Source: Burkholderia cepacia
GTDB lineage: Bacteria > Pseudomonadota > Gammaproteobacteria > Burkholderiales > Burkholderiaceae
Length of the DNA: 64,000 nucleotides
Assembly: GCF_001718835.1 (NCBI RefSeq)
Contig: NZ_CP013443.1
Coordinates: 3,038,001 to 3,102,000 of the forward strand
Reading direction: 5' to 3'
The notes below the pieces were generated by a model. The model was not told where the DNA came from, did no database searches, and saw nothing but the letters and a program-made list of their open reading frames with translations. Position numbers and translations under genes: made by a program. This document shows, one piece after another, positions 8,542 to 17,198 of the stretch (position 1 is its first letter; each line of letters opens with the position of its first letter).

Positions 8542-9402
8542 TCAGGCCGCGACGGCCTGCGCCGCGATCGCGCGCAGCGCATGCGCGGCGGCCGCGAAGC
8601 CGAAACTCGCGGTCACGCACACGCTCGAACCGAATCCCGCGCAATTGAGCCCCGCGACGTGCGCGGCCGTGGACGGCTCGGCGCCGTCCTCGAGATCGCA
8701 GGCAGCCGCTTCCGGATAGATCAGCGGCTCGTCCGAATACACGGCGCTGACCTTGAAACGCGCCTTCGGCCCGCGCGGAAAGCCGTGCTGCTTGCGCAAC
8801 TGCGCGCGCACCTTCGACAGCAGCGGATCCTGGATCGTCAGCGCGAGATCGTCGATCCGGATGCGCGTCGGGTCGAGCTGGCCGCCCGCGCCGCCGACCA
8901 CGACGAGCGGCTGACGCTTCGCGACGCACCACGCGATCAGCGCGACCTTCGTGCGCACGCTGTCGATCGCATCGATCACGTAGTCGAAACCGCCGCCGAG
9001 CAGCGCGTCGAAGTTGTCGGGCTCGACGAAATCCTCGATCCGGTTCACGCGGCACGCGGGGTCGATCAGCGCGATCCGCTCGGCCATCGCGTCGACCTTC
9101 GGCTTGCCGTAATTGCCGTCGAGCGCGTGGACCTGCCGGTTCGTATTGCTTTCCGCGACGTTGTCGAGATCGATCAGCGTGAGCGCGCCGACCGCGTTGC
9201 GTGCGAGCGCCTCGGCCACCCACGACCCGACGCCGCCGATCCCGATCACCGCGACGTGCGCGCGCTCGAACGCGGCGGCGGCCGGCGCGCCGTACAGCCG
9301 CGCGACGCCGCCGAAACGCCGCGCGCGATCCACGTCAAGCTGGATTTCCGGGGTCGGGGTAAGATCAGAGGAACTGGGCGGGGCGGTGTCGGCGGTGGAC
9401 AT
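8542..9402 (-). CDS. tcdA: tRNA threonylcarbamoyladenosine dehydratase TcdA
   Basis: A 286-residue E1-like (ThiF/MoeB superfamily) ATP-dependent enzyme that cyclises t6A in tRNA to ct6A. The nucleotide-binding glycine loop VAVIGIGGVGSWVAEALAR, the LIDLDNVAESNTNRQ segment and DAIDSVRTK are visible. The later cysteine-containing region (GLNCAGFGSSVCVTASFGF) fits CsdL/TcdA rather than MoeB, and no MoeB zinc-knuckle cysteines are seen. The start MSTADTA at 9402 is chosen by similarity of length; an in-frame upstream start at 9468 is possible and neither has a strong ribosome-binding site. Confidence 0.9.
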   Translation of the reverse strand: MSTADTAPPSSSDLTPTPEIQLDVDRARRFGGVARLYGAPAAAAFERAHVAVIGIGGVGSWVAEALARNAVGALTLIDLDNVAESNTNRQVHALDGNYGKPKVDAMAERIALIDPACRVNRIEDFVEPDNFDALLGGGFDYVIDAIDSVRTKVALIAWCVAKRQPLVVVGGAGGQLDPTRIRIDDLALTIQDPLLSKVRAQLRKQHGFPRGPKARFKVSAVYSDEPLIYPEAAACDLEDGAEPSTAAHVAGLNCAGFGSSVCVTASFGFAAAAHALRAIAAQAVAA

Positions 9403-9529
9403 GGCAGCAAGGAAAACGTAAGTCGTGCACCCTCTATTTTGCCTGAACTCCCCGCTCGCACGCGCCACTGTGCACGCACGTTTCTTGCGCGTTGGCTACA
9501 ATGGTTCCAGATTGAAGCGTTTGCATAAC

Positions 9530-10174
9530 ATGACGACTCTCGCCGATCTCCGCATCAATTATTCGCGTGCTTCGCTCGACGAAGCCGATGTCGCCCACGA
9601 CCCCTTCGCCCAGTTCGACCGCTGGTTCAAGGAGGCGCTTGCCGCCAAGCTGCCCGAGCCGAACACGATGACGCTCGCGACCGTCGGCGCCGACGGCCGG
9701 CCGTCGGCACGCATCGTGCTCATCAAGGGCGTCGACGAACGCGGGTTCGTCTTCTTCACCAATTACGAAAGCCGCAAGGGCCACGACCTCGCCGTGCATC
9801 CGCAGGCAGCGCTGCTGTTCTACTGGATCGAGCTCGAGCGCCAGGTACGCATCGAAGGCCGGATCGAGAAAACCAGCGCCGAGGAAAGCGACCGCTATTT
9901 CGCGTCGCGCCCGCTCGGCTCGCGCATCGGCGCCTGGGCGTCCGAGCAGAGCGCGGTGATCGACAGCCGCGCGACGCTCGAAGCGCAGGAAAAAGCCGTC
10001 AGCGAACGCTACGGCGACAACCCGCCGCGCCCGCCCCACTGGGGCGGCTACCGCCTCGTGCCCGACTCGATCGAGTTCTGGCAGGGCCGCCCGTCGCGGC
10101 TGCACGACCGTCTGCTCTATACGCGCGACGCCGACACGTCGTCGGGCTGGTCGATCTCGCGCCTGTCGCCGTAA
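9530..10174 (+). CDS. pdxH: Pyridoxamine/pyridoxine 5'-phosphate oxidase
   Basis: A 214-residue FMN enzyme that makes pyridoxal 5'-phosphate from PNP or PMP. Conserved segments include the FMN-binding stretch SARIVLIKGVDERGFVFFTN and the C-terminal signature FWQGRPSRLHDR. The ATG at 9530 (MTTLADLR) gives the family length; in-frame codons upstream are unlike PdxH. A TACAAT hexamer at 9497-9502 could be the -10 box. It is divergent from tcdA with a 127-bp gap. Confidence 0.94.
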   Translation: MTTLADLRINYSRASLDEADVAHDPFAQFDRWFKEALAAKLPEPNTMTLATVGADGRPSARIVLIKGVDERGFVFFTNYESRKGHDLAVHPQAALLFYWIELERQVRIEGRIEKTSAEESDRYFASRPLGSRIGAWASEQSAVIDSRATLEAQEKAVSERYGDNPPRPPHWGGYRLVPDSIEFWQGRPSRLHDRLLYTRDADTSSGWSISRLSP

Positions 10175-10215
10175 GCGGCGCCGGCGCACGCCGGTCGTGT
10201 CTCGTGTTGCATCCG

Positions 10216-10243
10216 GGCGCCCGCCGCGCAAGCGGCGGGCGCC
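10216..10243. terminator. Strong GC hairpin between pdxH and cfa
   Basis: Perfect 12-bp arms GGCGCCCGCCGC and GCGGCGGGCGCC enclose a GCAA tetraloop, about 40 bp after the pdxH stop. No U run follows (GGTCAAG), so it may end pdxH transcription inefficiently or be part of the cfa leader. A likely cfa promoter region (ATACTTGGCTGTATTCG) comes directly after. Confidence 0.5.
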
Positions 10244-10294
10244 GGTCAAGATACTTGGCTGTATTCGATTCAACGAACAAAACGGAGAATCCAA

Positions 10295-11515
10295 ATGTTC
10301 TGGGAAAAGAAGCTGGCACAGTGGGCGGACGAAGTACGGGCGAAAGCGAACATACCGGCGCGCCTCGTGCTGTGGAACGGCGATCAACTCGATTTCGGCA
10401 CCTTCAGCGCGCCGCAGGTCACGTTGAAGGTGAACAGCGCGTCGGCGTTGCCGCTCCTGCTCGAACCGAGCCTCGACAATCTCGGCGAAGCCTACGTGAA
10501 GGGCAAGATCGACATCGAAGGCAAGCTGTCGGACATCATCAACATCGGCTACTCGCTCGCGCGCAGCACGGTGACGAGCGCGAGCAAGCTCGCGCGCGTG
10601 AAGCGCTACTTCAATCACACGAAGAGCACCGACAAGAAGGCGATCCAGTATCACTACGACGTCTCGAACGAGTTCTACCAGCTGTGGCTCGACGAGAACA
10701 TGGTGTATTCGTGCGCCTACTTCGAGAACGGCGACGAGGATCTCGCCACCGCGCAGATCAAGAAAATCGACCATATCCTGACGAAGATCCGGCTCGAGCC
10801 CGGCCAGCGCCTGCTCGACATCGGCTGCGGCTGGGGTGCGCTCGTGCTGCGCGCCGCGCAGAAGTTCGGCGCGCGGTGCCTCGGCGTCACGCTGTCGCAG
10901 AACCAGTTCGACCTCGCGACCGCGCGCGTGAAGGCGGCCGGGCTGGAGGACAGGATCGAGATCCGGCTGCAGGACTACCGCGAGATCGACGGCCAGTTCG
11001 ACCGCATCACGAGTGTCGGGATGTTCGAGCACGTCGGGCGCAAGAACCTGCCGCTCTATTTCACGCGGATTCATGACCTGCTCGTCGACGACGGCATCGC
11101 GATGAACCACGGGATCACGTCGACCGACGCGGAAAGCGGCGAGACGGCGCTCGGCGGCGGCGAGTTCATCGACCGCTACGTGTTCCCGGACGGCGAGCTG
11201 CCGCACATCAGCCTCGCACTGGAAGCCGCGCAGCGCGGCGGGCTCGAAGCGATTGACGTCGAAAGCCTGCGACGGCACTATGCGCGCACGCTCGACATCT
11301 GGACGGAAAATTTCGAGGCGAAGGCAGAAGCCGCGCGACAGCTCGTCGACGACGAAAAATTCCGCATCTGGCGCGTATATCTCGCCGGCTGCGCGTATGC
11401 GTTCGAGCACGACGACGTGTCGATCTTCCAGATCGTGTGCCGCAAGGCCGGACGCAGCGCGAAAACGCTGCCGTGGTCGCGGCGCTATATGTACGAACAC
11501 GCGCTGCCGCGCTAG
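10295..11515 (+). CDS. cfa: Cyclopropane-fatty-acyl-phospholipid synthase
   Basis: A 406-residue SAM-dependent methyltransferase that adds a methylene bridge across double bonds of membrane phospholipid acyl chains, usually at stationary phase or in acid. The N-terminal lipid-binding part is followed by the YHYDVSNEFYQLWLD motif (bicarbonate/active site), the SAM loop LLDIGCGWGALV, GVTLSQNQ, and SVGMFEHVGRKN. AACGGAGAA precedes the ATG at 10295. Length and order match the family. Confidence 0.95.
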   Translation: MFWEKKLAQWADEVRAKANIPARLVLWNGDQLDFGTFSAPQVTLKVNSASALPLLLEPSLDNLGEAYVKGKIDIEGKLSDIINIGYSLARSTVTSASKLARVKRYFNHTKSTDKKAIQYHYDVSNEFYQLWLDENMVYSCAYFENGDEDLATAQIKKIDHILTKIRLEPGQRLLDIGCGWGALVLRAAQKFGARCLGVTLSQNQFDLATARVKAAGLEDRIEIRLQDYREIDGQFDRITSVGMFEHVGRKNLPLYFTRIHDLLVDDGIAMNHGITSTDAESGETALGGGEFIDRYVFPDGELPHISLALEAAQRGGLEAIDVESLRRHYARTLDIWTENFEAKAEAARQLVDDEKFRIWRVYLAGCAYAFEHDDVSIFQIVCRKAGRSAKTLPWSRRYMYEHALPR

Positions 11516-11820
11516 GCGGCGCTTCACGCTGGGCATGCATGGGTGACGGCAGGACGCGGCGCAAGGTGCCGCCGGGAAGGCGGCAACACGACGATTCGGA
11601 CGGGACGCCCGCCGACGGGCAATTCGACCTGTTCGGCGCGGCGCCCGATGACGCACGCGCCGCGCCCGCCGCGGACGACGGCACCCGTGCGAACGCCGGC
11701 GATGACGTCGATGACGTCGATGCGACGCCGCCGGACGACGGCGGCAGCGTGCCGCCATCGCCCCGCCGCGCACCCGACGAAGTAGCCCCTTGTATCTTTA
11801 AGTCTGCGGTTTCGGACCGG

Positions 11821-11940
11821 CTCACGTAGCCCGTTCCTCCTCTGGGAAACCAAGCCCGCGAGTGAGCACTGGGCGCGTGAGTCGGACCGTTCTTCCGTAA
11901 GCCCGAACGGTTGTCGGAATAAAGTTCGCATAAACAAGGA
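11821..11940 (+). ncRNA. Candidate bridge RNA in the left end of the IS110 element
   Basis: The non-coding left end can fold. CTCACG (11821-11826) pairs with CGTGAG (11876-11881), and ACCGTTC (11886-11892) with GAACGGT (11905-11911). Inside it GTAGCCC (11826-11832) is identical to the target flank left of the CT core (11782-11788), and ACGGTTG (11907-11913) is identical to the right end just before the core (12921-12927). IS110 bridge RNAs carry guide segments that match the left target and left donor in this way. The second match overlaps a hairpin arm, which weakens it. The RNA limits are guesses. Confidence 0.6.
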
Positions 11941-11955
11941 TGGGAGTGGAAGAAC

Positions 11956-12912
11956 ATGCCCGAAGCAGTGTTCATCGGTATCGATGTTTCGCGCGACACG
12001 CTGGAAATTGGCAGCAGCACGGCGAGTTCGACCTGGCAATACGCCAACAATAGTGACGGCATTGAAGCGATGACGGCCGAACTGGCGAAGCTGGCTCCAG
12101 CACTCGTCGTACTCGAAGCCACGGGCGGCTACGAATTCGAGGCGGCGTGTGCCTTGCAGGCTGCGGGACTGTCGGTGGCCGTGGTCAATCCCCGTCAGGC
12201 GCGCGACTTTGCTCGTGCCATGGGCACGTTGGCGAAGACGGACAGCCTCGACGCGCGGATGTTGGCCGCGTTTGCCCGCGTGTTGCACCAGCATCCGCAG
12301 CGCGAGCGCTTTATCAAGCAGTTGCCCGACGCGCAATTGCAGCGCTTGCAGGCGCTCGTGTTGCGTCGCAGGCAGCTGGTTACGATGCTGACGGCTGAGC
12401 GGAGACGCCTGACGTTGGCGCATGCCAGTGCGCGTCCAAGCATCGAGCAAACCATCAAGTTCCTCAAATCGCAGATCGACGATGTCGAACACGACTGCGC
12501 CGATCATGTGCGCACCCACCACGCCGAATTGGCCCAGGCGCTGTCCAGCGTCAAAGGCATTGGTCCTGCGACTGTCGCTACGCTGCTGGCCGAATTGCCT
12601 GAACTGGGTTCGTTGTGTCGTCGGCGCATCGCCGCACTGGTCGGCGTGGCTCCCCTGAACCGGGATTCGGGCCAAATGCGCGGCCAACGCACGATCTGGG
12701 GTGGCCGCGCCGAGGTCCGACGAGCGTTGTACATGGCTACGCTCGTCGCAGTGCGACACAACATGGTCTTCAAAAGCTTTTATGCGCGCTTGACGGCCCT
12801 GGGCAAGCCCAAAAAGGTTGCCCTTGTTGCCGCGATGCGCAAGCTCTTGACCATCCTGAATGCCATGGCCAAATCGGGCTCGCATTGGAATGACTCGCTT
12901 CATTTGGCTTGA
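11956..12912 (+). CDS. IS110-family transposase (DEDD/serine recombinase)
   Basis: A 318-residue transposase. The N-terminal RuvC-like DEDD domain shows IGIDVSRDTLEI, LEATGGYE and KTDSLDARMLA. A coiled-coil-like middle (residues 120-185) follows, and then the C-terminal Transposase_20 domain (SSVKGIGPATVATLLAELPE, ALVGVAPLNRDSGQMRG) with the serine used by this family in recombination. The frame is intact, so the element may be active. GGAGTGGAAG lies just before the ATG. It reads in the same direction as the gene it interrupts. Confidence 0.95.
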   Translation: MPEAVFIGIDVSRDTLEIGSSTASSTWQYANNSDGIEAMTAELAKLAPALVVLEATGGYEFEAACALQAAGLSVAVVNPRQARDFARAMGTLAKTDSLDARMLAAFARVLHQHPQRERFIKQLPDAQLQRLQALVLRRRQLVTMLTAERRRLTLAHASARPSIEQTIKFLKSQIDDVEHDCADHVRTHHAELAQALSSVKGIGPATVATLLAELPELGSLCRRRIAALVGVAPLNRDSGQMRGQRTIWGGRAEVRRALYMATLVAVRHNMVFKSFYARLTALGKPKKVALVAAMRKLLTILNAMAKSGSHWNDSLHLA

Positions 12913-13995
12913 CATGAAAGACGGTTGCTCCCTCCACCGGCCTGCTGTGGGACGAGCCCGCGCCGCCGCCCGCGCCGAAGAAAGGCAAGCGCCGACGCGG
13001 CGTGCTGCCCGCGCCGATCTCCCCCGAGGTGGCCGACGCAGCGGCCGGCCTGCCGCCGAACGTTCGGCTCGGCACGTCGTCGTGGTACTTCCCGGGCTGG
13101 GACGGCATCGTCTACGACGGCGATTTCGCGCAGACCAAGCTGTCGCGCGAAGGGCTCGAAGCGTACGGCGCGCATCCGCTGCTGAAGAGCGTGAGCCTCG
13201 ACCGGTCGTTCTACGGCCCGCTGTCGGTCGCCGATTACCTGCGCTACGCGCAGCAGGTGCCCGACGATTTCCGCTTCGTCGTGAAGGCGCCGGCCTCCGT
13301 GACCGACGCGGTCGTCCGCGGCCGGCGCGGCGAGCCGTCGGGGCCGAACCCGACCTTCCTCGACGCGCAGCTCGCCACCCGCGAATTCGTGCAGCCGTGC
13401 CTCGAAGGGCTCGGCCGGAAAGCCGGCGTGCTCGTGTTCCAGTTCTCGCCGCTGCCCGACTCGCTGCTCGCGCAGCCGGCCGCGCTGATCGACCGGCTCG
13501 CCGCGTTCTTCGCGGCACTGCCGCCGCTGCCGCCGGAAGCCGACGGCACCCGCTATGCGATCGAGATTCGCGACGCGAGCCTGCTCACGCCGCGTTTCAT
13601 TCGCGCGCTCGCCGCGCTCGGTGTGCGCTACTGCGTCGGCCTGCACGCGCGGATGCCCGACCCGCTGCGCCAGGCGGCCGCGCTCGCACTGCTCGACGGC
13701 GACGCGCCGGGCCCGCTGATCGTGCGCTGGAGCCTGCATGGCGGATTCAGGTACGAACAGGCGAAAGCGAAATACGAGCCGTTCGACAAGCTCGTCGACG
13801 AGGATCCCGCCACGCGCTCCGCGCTCGCCGAACTGGCCGCGCGCTATGCGCTGGCCGGGCAGCCGGTGATCATCACGATCAACAACAAGGCGGAAGGATC
13901 CGCGCCGCTGTCGTGCATCGCGCTCGCGCGCGAGATCGCCGCCGCGTGCGCGCAGTGGCGCAACGAGGCGGCCTAGGTCTTATGGAAAGGCCCGT

Positions 13996-14544
13996 TCACG
14001 CGCCGCGCAGCGACTTCAGCCGGTGCGAGAACTTCTGCCGGAATTTCGCGAGCTTCGGCCCGATCACGACCGAGCAGTAGCCCTGCCCCGGGTTACGCGC
14101 GTAATAGTTCTGGTGATAATCCTCGGCCGGCCAGTAGTTGCCGTCGAGCGGCACGACCTGCGTGACGATCGGCTGCCCGAACACCTGCTCGCGCTCCAGC
14201 TCGCGGATCACGTCGAGCGCCGTGTCGCGTTGCGCGTCCGAATGCGTGAACACGACCGAACGGTACTGCGTGCCGACGTCGTTGCCCTGCCGGTTCAACT
14301 GGGTCGGATCGTGCGTCGCGAAGAAGATCTCGAGGATCTCGCGATAGCCGATGCGCGCCGGATCGAACGTCACGTTGACGACTTCCGCGTGGCCCGTGTC
14401 GCCTTCGCAGATGTCGCGATAGCCGGGATTGCGCGTATGGCCGCCCGCGTAGCCCGACTGCACGGCCGTCACGCCGTCGACGTCGAGAAACACCGCCTCC
14501 GTGCACCAGAAACACCCGCCTCCCAATGTCGCGGTTTCAAGCAT
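13996..14544 (-). CDS. msrA: Peptide-methionine (S)-S-oxide reductase MsrA
   Basis: A 182-residue repair enzyme that reduces methionine-S-sulfoxide in proteins with thioredoxin. The active-site motif GGCFWC (Cys11) and the conserved GYAGG, HAEVV, DPTQLNRQGNDVGTQYRS and NYYA-NPGQGYC segments are present. AGGGGGAAC before the ATG at 14544 selects this start over longer in-frame options. It is a single-domain MsrA without MsrB. It converges on the DUF72 remnant with a 19-bp gap. Confidence 0.94.
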   Translation of the reverse strand: MLETATLGGGCFWCTEAVFLDVDGVTAVQSGYAGGHTRNPGYRDICEGDTGHAEVVNVTFDPARIGYREILEIFFATHDPTQLNRQGNDVGTQYRSVVFTHSDAQRDTALDVIRELEREQVFGQPIVTQVVPLDGNYWPAEDYHQNYYARNPGQGYCSVVIGPKLAKFRQKFSHRLKSLRGA

Positions 14545-15103
14545 TCCGTTCCCCCTGAAATCAAATGGCCGTCGAGAACGAGCAGTATCGCATCCGAACC
14601 CATCGCGCTGCACGATGACGGAATGCGCAATGCCCGGCCGCCCGCGCATCGCGGCAAACACGTCGTCGCCGATTCTCGACTACACTAGGGCCGGCAAGGC
14701 ACGTTCGCAAGCCCGTTATTAGCGTGAACAGGCCCTGGCCCACACCCGGCCGTGAAGACAGATCATCCCTTCCGCCGTGATCGCCCCATGCTCCACCCTG
14801 ATGCATCATCGTCCGTTGCAGCAGCGTTCCGGATGCTTCAGCGAACACCCCTCGCATCACCGGCTCGATCGAGCCCCGGCCGGTCGGCGGCAACGTTGCG
14901 CCGCAACCGGCCAAGCGTCGACGCTTCACCCGATACACGTCATCTGTTTTCGCTTCTGGATGGAAGGCGCCGCCCGTCGTCGCGGCTGCCGGCAGCTCCG
15001 TTCGGCCGCGGCGGCAATCCCGTCCGGCCGTTTCGCATGACCACCGCGTCCGACGCCGGCCATCCCGCGCCGGGCGCTCCAATACGATAACGAGGGCACT
15101 ACC
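14545..15103. other. Long intergenic region before the methanethiol-oxidase gene; no gene seen
   Basis: These 559 bp lie between the msrA start and the SBP56-type gene. Short open frames here have no family features and look like GC-driven artefacts. The clearest structure is an imperfect inverted repeat at 14878-14912 (GGCCGGT...ACCGGCC, enclosing a GCAACGTTGC palindrome) about 190 bp upstream of the next start. It could be a long 5' leader or regulatory region of the oxidase gene; I recognise no riboswitch class. Confidence 0.6.
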
Positions 15104-16510
15104 ATGAGCATGCGACCTGACCCGACGTTTCACGCTTCGCCCGAACTCGCGATGCGCGCGCCGGCCGAATCCTTCGCGTACACCCTGCTGCTCAGCCCCG
15201 ACTTTTCCCAGCCCGACGCGCTCGCCGTGATCGACGTGAAGCCCGGCTCGCCGAGCTACGGAAAAATCGTGCATACGGTGACGATGCCGAACACCGGCGA
15301 CGAGTTTCACCACTTCGGCTGGAATGCCTGTTCGTCGTCGCTGTCGCCGCTGACCGGCCATGCGTTCCTCGAACGCCGTTTCCTGATCATCCCCGGCCTG
15401 CGCTCGTCGCGCATCTACGTGATCGACACGAAGCCGCATCCGACGCAGGCGCGCATCCACAAGATCGTCGAGCCCGACGAAGTGTTCAGCAAGACCGGCT
15501 ATTCGCGGCCGCACACCGTTCACTGCGGGCCCGAGGGCATCTACGTGAGCACGCTCGGCGGCGCGGGCAAGGACGGCACCGACGGCGCGCCCGGCATCTT
15601 CATCATGGATTGCGAAACCTTCGACGTCCTCGGCCGCTGGGAGATCGACCGCGGCCCGCAGGACAAGCATTACGACTTCTGGTGGAACCTGCCGCGCGAC
15701 TACATGGTGTCGAGCGAATGGGCGCTGCCGCCGCAATTCGAGAACGGCATCGTGCCCGAGGACCTGCTCGCGAACAAATACGGGCACCGGCTGCATTTCT
15801 GGGACCTGCGCGCGCGGCGCAACGTGCAGACGATCGATCTCGGCGCGCAGCACCAGATGGCGCTCGAAGTGCGGCCCGCGCACGACCCGGTGCGCGAATA
15901 CGGATTCGTCGGCGTCGTGGTCGACACGACGAATCTCGAAGGCTCGATCTGGACCTGGTGGCGCGAAGGCGGCAAGTTCCATGTGAAGAAGACCGCGACC
16001 ATCCCGGCCGAGCCCGCGCCCGCGGACCAGCTGCCGCCGCTGCTGAAATCGTTCGGCGCGGTGCCGCCGCTCGTGACCGACATCGACCTGTCGCTCGACG
16101 ACCGCTTCCTGTACGTGTCGTGCTGGGGCACCGGCGAGATGCGCCAGTACGACGTGACGGATCCGCACAACCCGGTGCTCGCGGGGTCGGTCCGCATCGG
16201 CGGCATCGTGCGGCGCACGCCGCATCCGAACGGCAAGACGTTCGCGGGTGGCCCGCAGATGGTCGAGATCAGCCGCGACGGCCGGCGCGTGTACTGGACC
16301 AACTCGCTCTATTCGACGTGGGACGACCAGTTTTATCCGGACGGCGTGCCCGGCGCGCAAGTGATGGCGCACGCCGGCCCCGACGGGGGCCTGACGCTCG
16401 CCGACGATTACTGGGTCGAGTTCCCCGACGGCTATCGCGCGCACCAGATCCGGCTCGAAGGCGGCGACTGCTCGACCGACTCGTTCTGCTATCCGTCGGT
16501 CCGATCTTGA
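15104..16510 (+). CDS. SBP56-family selenium-binding protein / methanethiol oxidase
   Basis: A 468-residue beta-propeller protein of the selenium-binding protein family, whose bacterial members oxidise methanethiol to formaldehyde, sulfide and peroxide using copper. Family landmarks are NTGDEFHHFGWNACSSS, YSRPHTVHCGPEGIYVS, HYDFWWNLPRDYMVSSEW, CWGTGEMRQYDV and the C-terminal GDCSTDSFCYPS. The His and Cys residues of the presumed metal centre are conserved. Unlike the periplasmic Hyphomicrobium enzyme, no signal peptide is visible, so a cytoplasmic location is inferred. It overlaps the next gene by 4 bp. Confidence 0.9.
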   Translation: MSMRPDPTFHASPELAMRAPAESFAYTLLLSPDFSQPDALAVIDVKPGSPSYGKIVHTVTMPNTGDEFHHFGWNACSSSLSPLTGHAFLERRFLIIPGLRSSRIYVIDTKPHPTQARIHKIVEPDEVFSKTGYSRPHTVHCGPEGIYVSTLGGAGKDGTDGAPGIFIMDCETFDVLGRWEIDRGPQDKHYDFWWNLPRDYMVSSEWALPPQFENGIVPEDLLANKYGHRLHFWDLRARRNVQTIDLGAQHQMALEVRPAHDPVREYGFVGVVVDTTNLEGSIWTWWREGGKFHVKKTATIPAEPAPADQLPPLLKSFGAVPPLVTDIDLSLDDRFLYVSCWGTGEMRQYDVTDPHNPVLAGSVRIGGIVRRTPHPNGKTFAGGPQMVEISRDGRRVYWTNSLYSTWDDQFYPDGVPGAQVMAHAGPDGGLTLADDYWVEFPDGYRAHQIRLEGGDCSTDSFCYPSVRS

Positions 16511-17172
16511 GCGGCCACGTCACGGCCCAGGTCGGTCTCTGGTCCGCGGTGCTGGCAAGCGGCCTCTATCACGGGCTCAACCCCGCGATGGGCTGGCCGC
16601 TCGCGGTGTCGAACGCGCTGATGACGCGCCGCGGCGGCGCGCTCGTCGCGGCGCTCGGCTATCTCGCGCTCGGCCATGCGCTCGCGGTCTTCGCGGTGAT
16701 GCTGCCGTTCGGGCTGCTCGCCGCGCTCGTCGCGTGGCAGGCGCCGATCCGGATCGGCGCGAGCGCGCTCGTGATCGCCTGCGGGGCCTTCCTGCTGCTG
16801 CGGCCGCGCCACCCGCGGATCCTCGCGCGGATCCCGCCCGCGCGGCTCGGCCTGTGGTCGTTCGCGGTCGCGATCGCCCATGGCGCGGGGCTGATGCTGG
16901 TGCCGATCTACCTCGGGCTCTGCGGGCTCGACCGGGACGCCGGCCACCGGGCGGCGGCCACGCTCGTCGATGCGCATCTCGGGATGGCGCTCGTCGTCGC
17001 GGCCGTGCATGCCGTCGCGATGATCGGCGCCGGTGGCGGGCTCGCGTGGCTCGTGTACCGCTATCTCGGGCTGAAGTTCGTGTCGCGGAGCTGGTTCAAT
17101 CTCGATGCGGTGTGGGCGTCGAGCCTGATCGTGACGGGCGCGCTGTCGCTCGGGCTCGGCGCGGCGGGCTGA
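16507..17172 (+). CDS. Small polytopic membrane protein coupled to the SBP56 gene
   Basis: About 221 residues, starting most simply at a TTG that overlaps the upstream TGA (TTGA). No ATG or GTG gives a complete first helix. Six or seven hydrophobic helices are visible. The first ends in GLYHGLNPAMGWPLAVSNAL, a His/Asn/Pro motif, and GHALAVFAVMLPFG and AIAHGAGLMLVPIYLGL follow. The family is unknown to me beyond a general likeness to small metal or sulfur permeases. The tight coupling suggests that it serves the oxidase, for example in substrate, sulfide or copper movement; this is inference. Confidence 0.8.
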   Translation: MSGHVTAQVGLWSAVLASGLYHGLNPAMGWPLAVSNALMTRRGGALVAALGYLALGHALAVFAVMLPFGLLAALVAWQAPIRIGASALVIACGAFLLLRPRHPRILARIPPARLGLWSFAVAIAHGAGLMLVPIYLGLCGLDRDAGHRAAATLVDAHLGMALVVAAVHAVAMIGAGGGLAWLVYRYLGLKFVSRSWFNLDAVWASSLIVTGALSLGLGAAG

Positions 17173-17198
17173 AGCCCGTTCACGCCGATGACGGGCTT
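17172..17198 (+). terminator. Hairpin after the SBP56 operon
   Basis: AAGCCCGT (17172-17179) and ACGGGCTT (17191-17198) form an 8-bp stem with an 11-nt loop right at the stop of the membrane-protein gene. No T tract follows, so termination is only suggested. Confidence 0.4.

Larger units (their letters stand above)
11789..12929 (+). mobile_element. IS110-family insertion sequence (about 1139 bp, CT core at both ends)
   Basis: Joining the broken DUF72 frame places the element between CT dinucleotides at 11789-11790 and 12928-12929; the repeat unit is 1139 bp. There are no terminal inverted repeats and no target duplication beyond the CT core, as known for IS110. The transposase is preceded by about 165 bp of non-coding left end and followed by only about 17 bp of right end. 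That asymmetry is typical of the IS110 subgroup rather than IS1111. The exact edge cannot be set to the base from one copy. Confidence 0.88.
11539..13976 (+). pseudogene. DUF72 family protein gene interrupted by an IS110-family element
   Basis: The 5' fragment (11539-11790) encodes about 84 residues of an Asp/Ala-rich, low-complexity N-terminus starting MGDGRTRRK and reaching PDEVAP. The 3' fragment (12930-13976) resumes PSTGLLWDEP in a different frame and holds the whole DUF72 (YecE-like, TIM-barrel) domain from VRLGTSSWYFPGW to INNKAEGSAPLS. Removing 11791-12929 restores one frame of 432 residues. The function of DUF72 proteins is unknown. An internal ATG at 13002 would still give a 324-residue protein with the complete domain, so the insertion may not abolish the product if transcription reads out of the element. 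Confidence 0.88.

Noticed and set aside
11905..11920. ACCGTTC/GAACGGT hairpin in the IS left end as a terminator
   Set aside because: No U tract follows, and the site lies just before the transposase start. A role within the bridge RNA is more likely.
14752..15090. A 112-codon open frame in the leader of the SBP56 gene
   Set aside because: No ribosome-binding site, no family features and biased composition. I treat it as non-coding.
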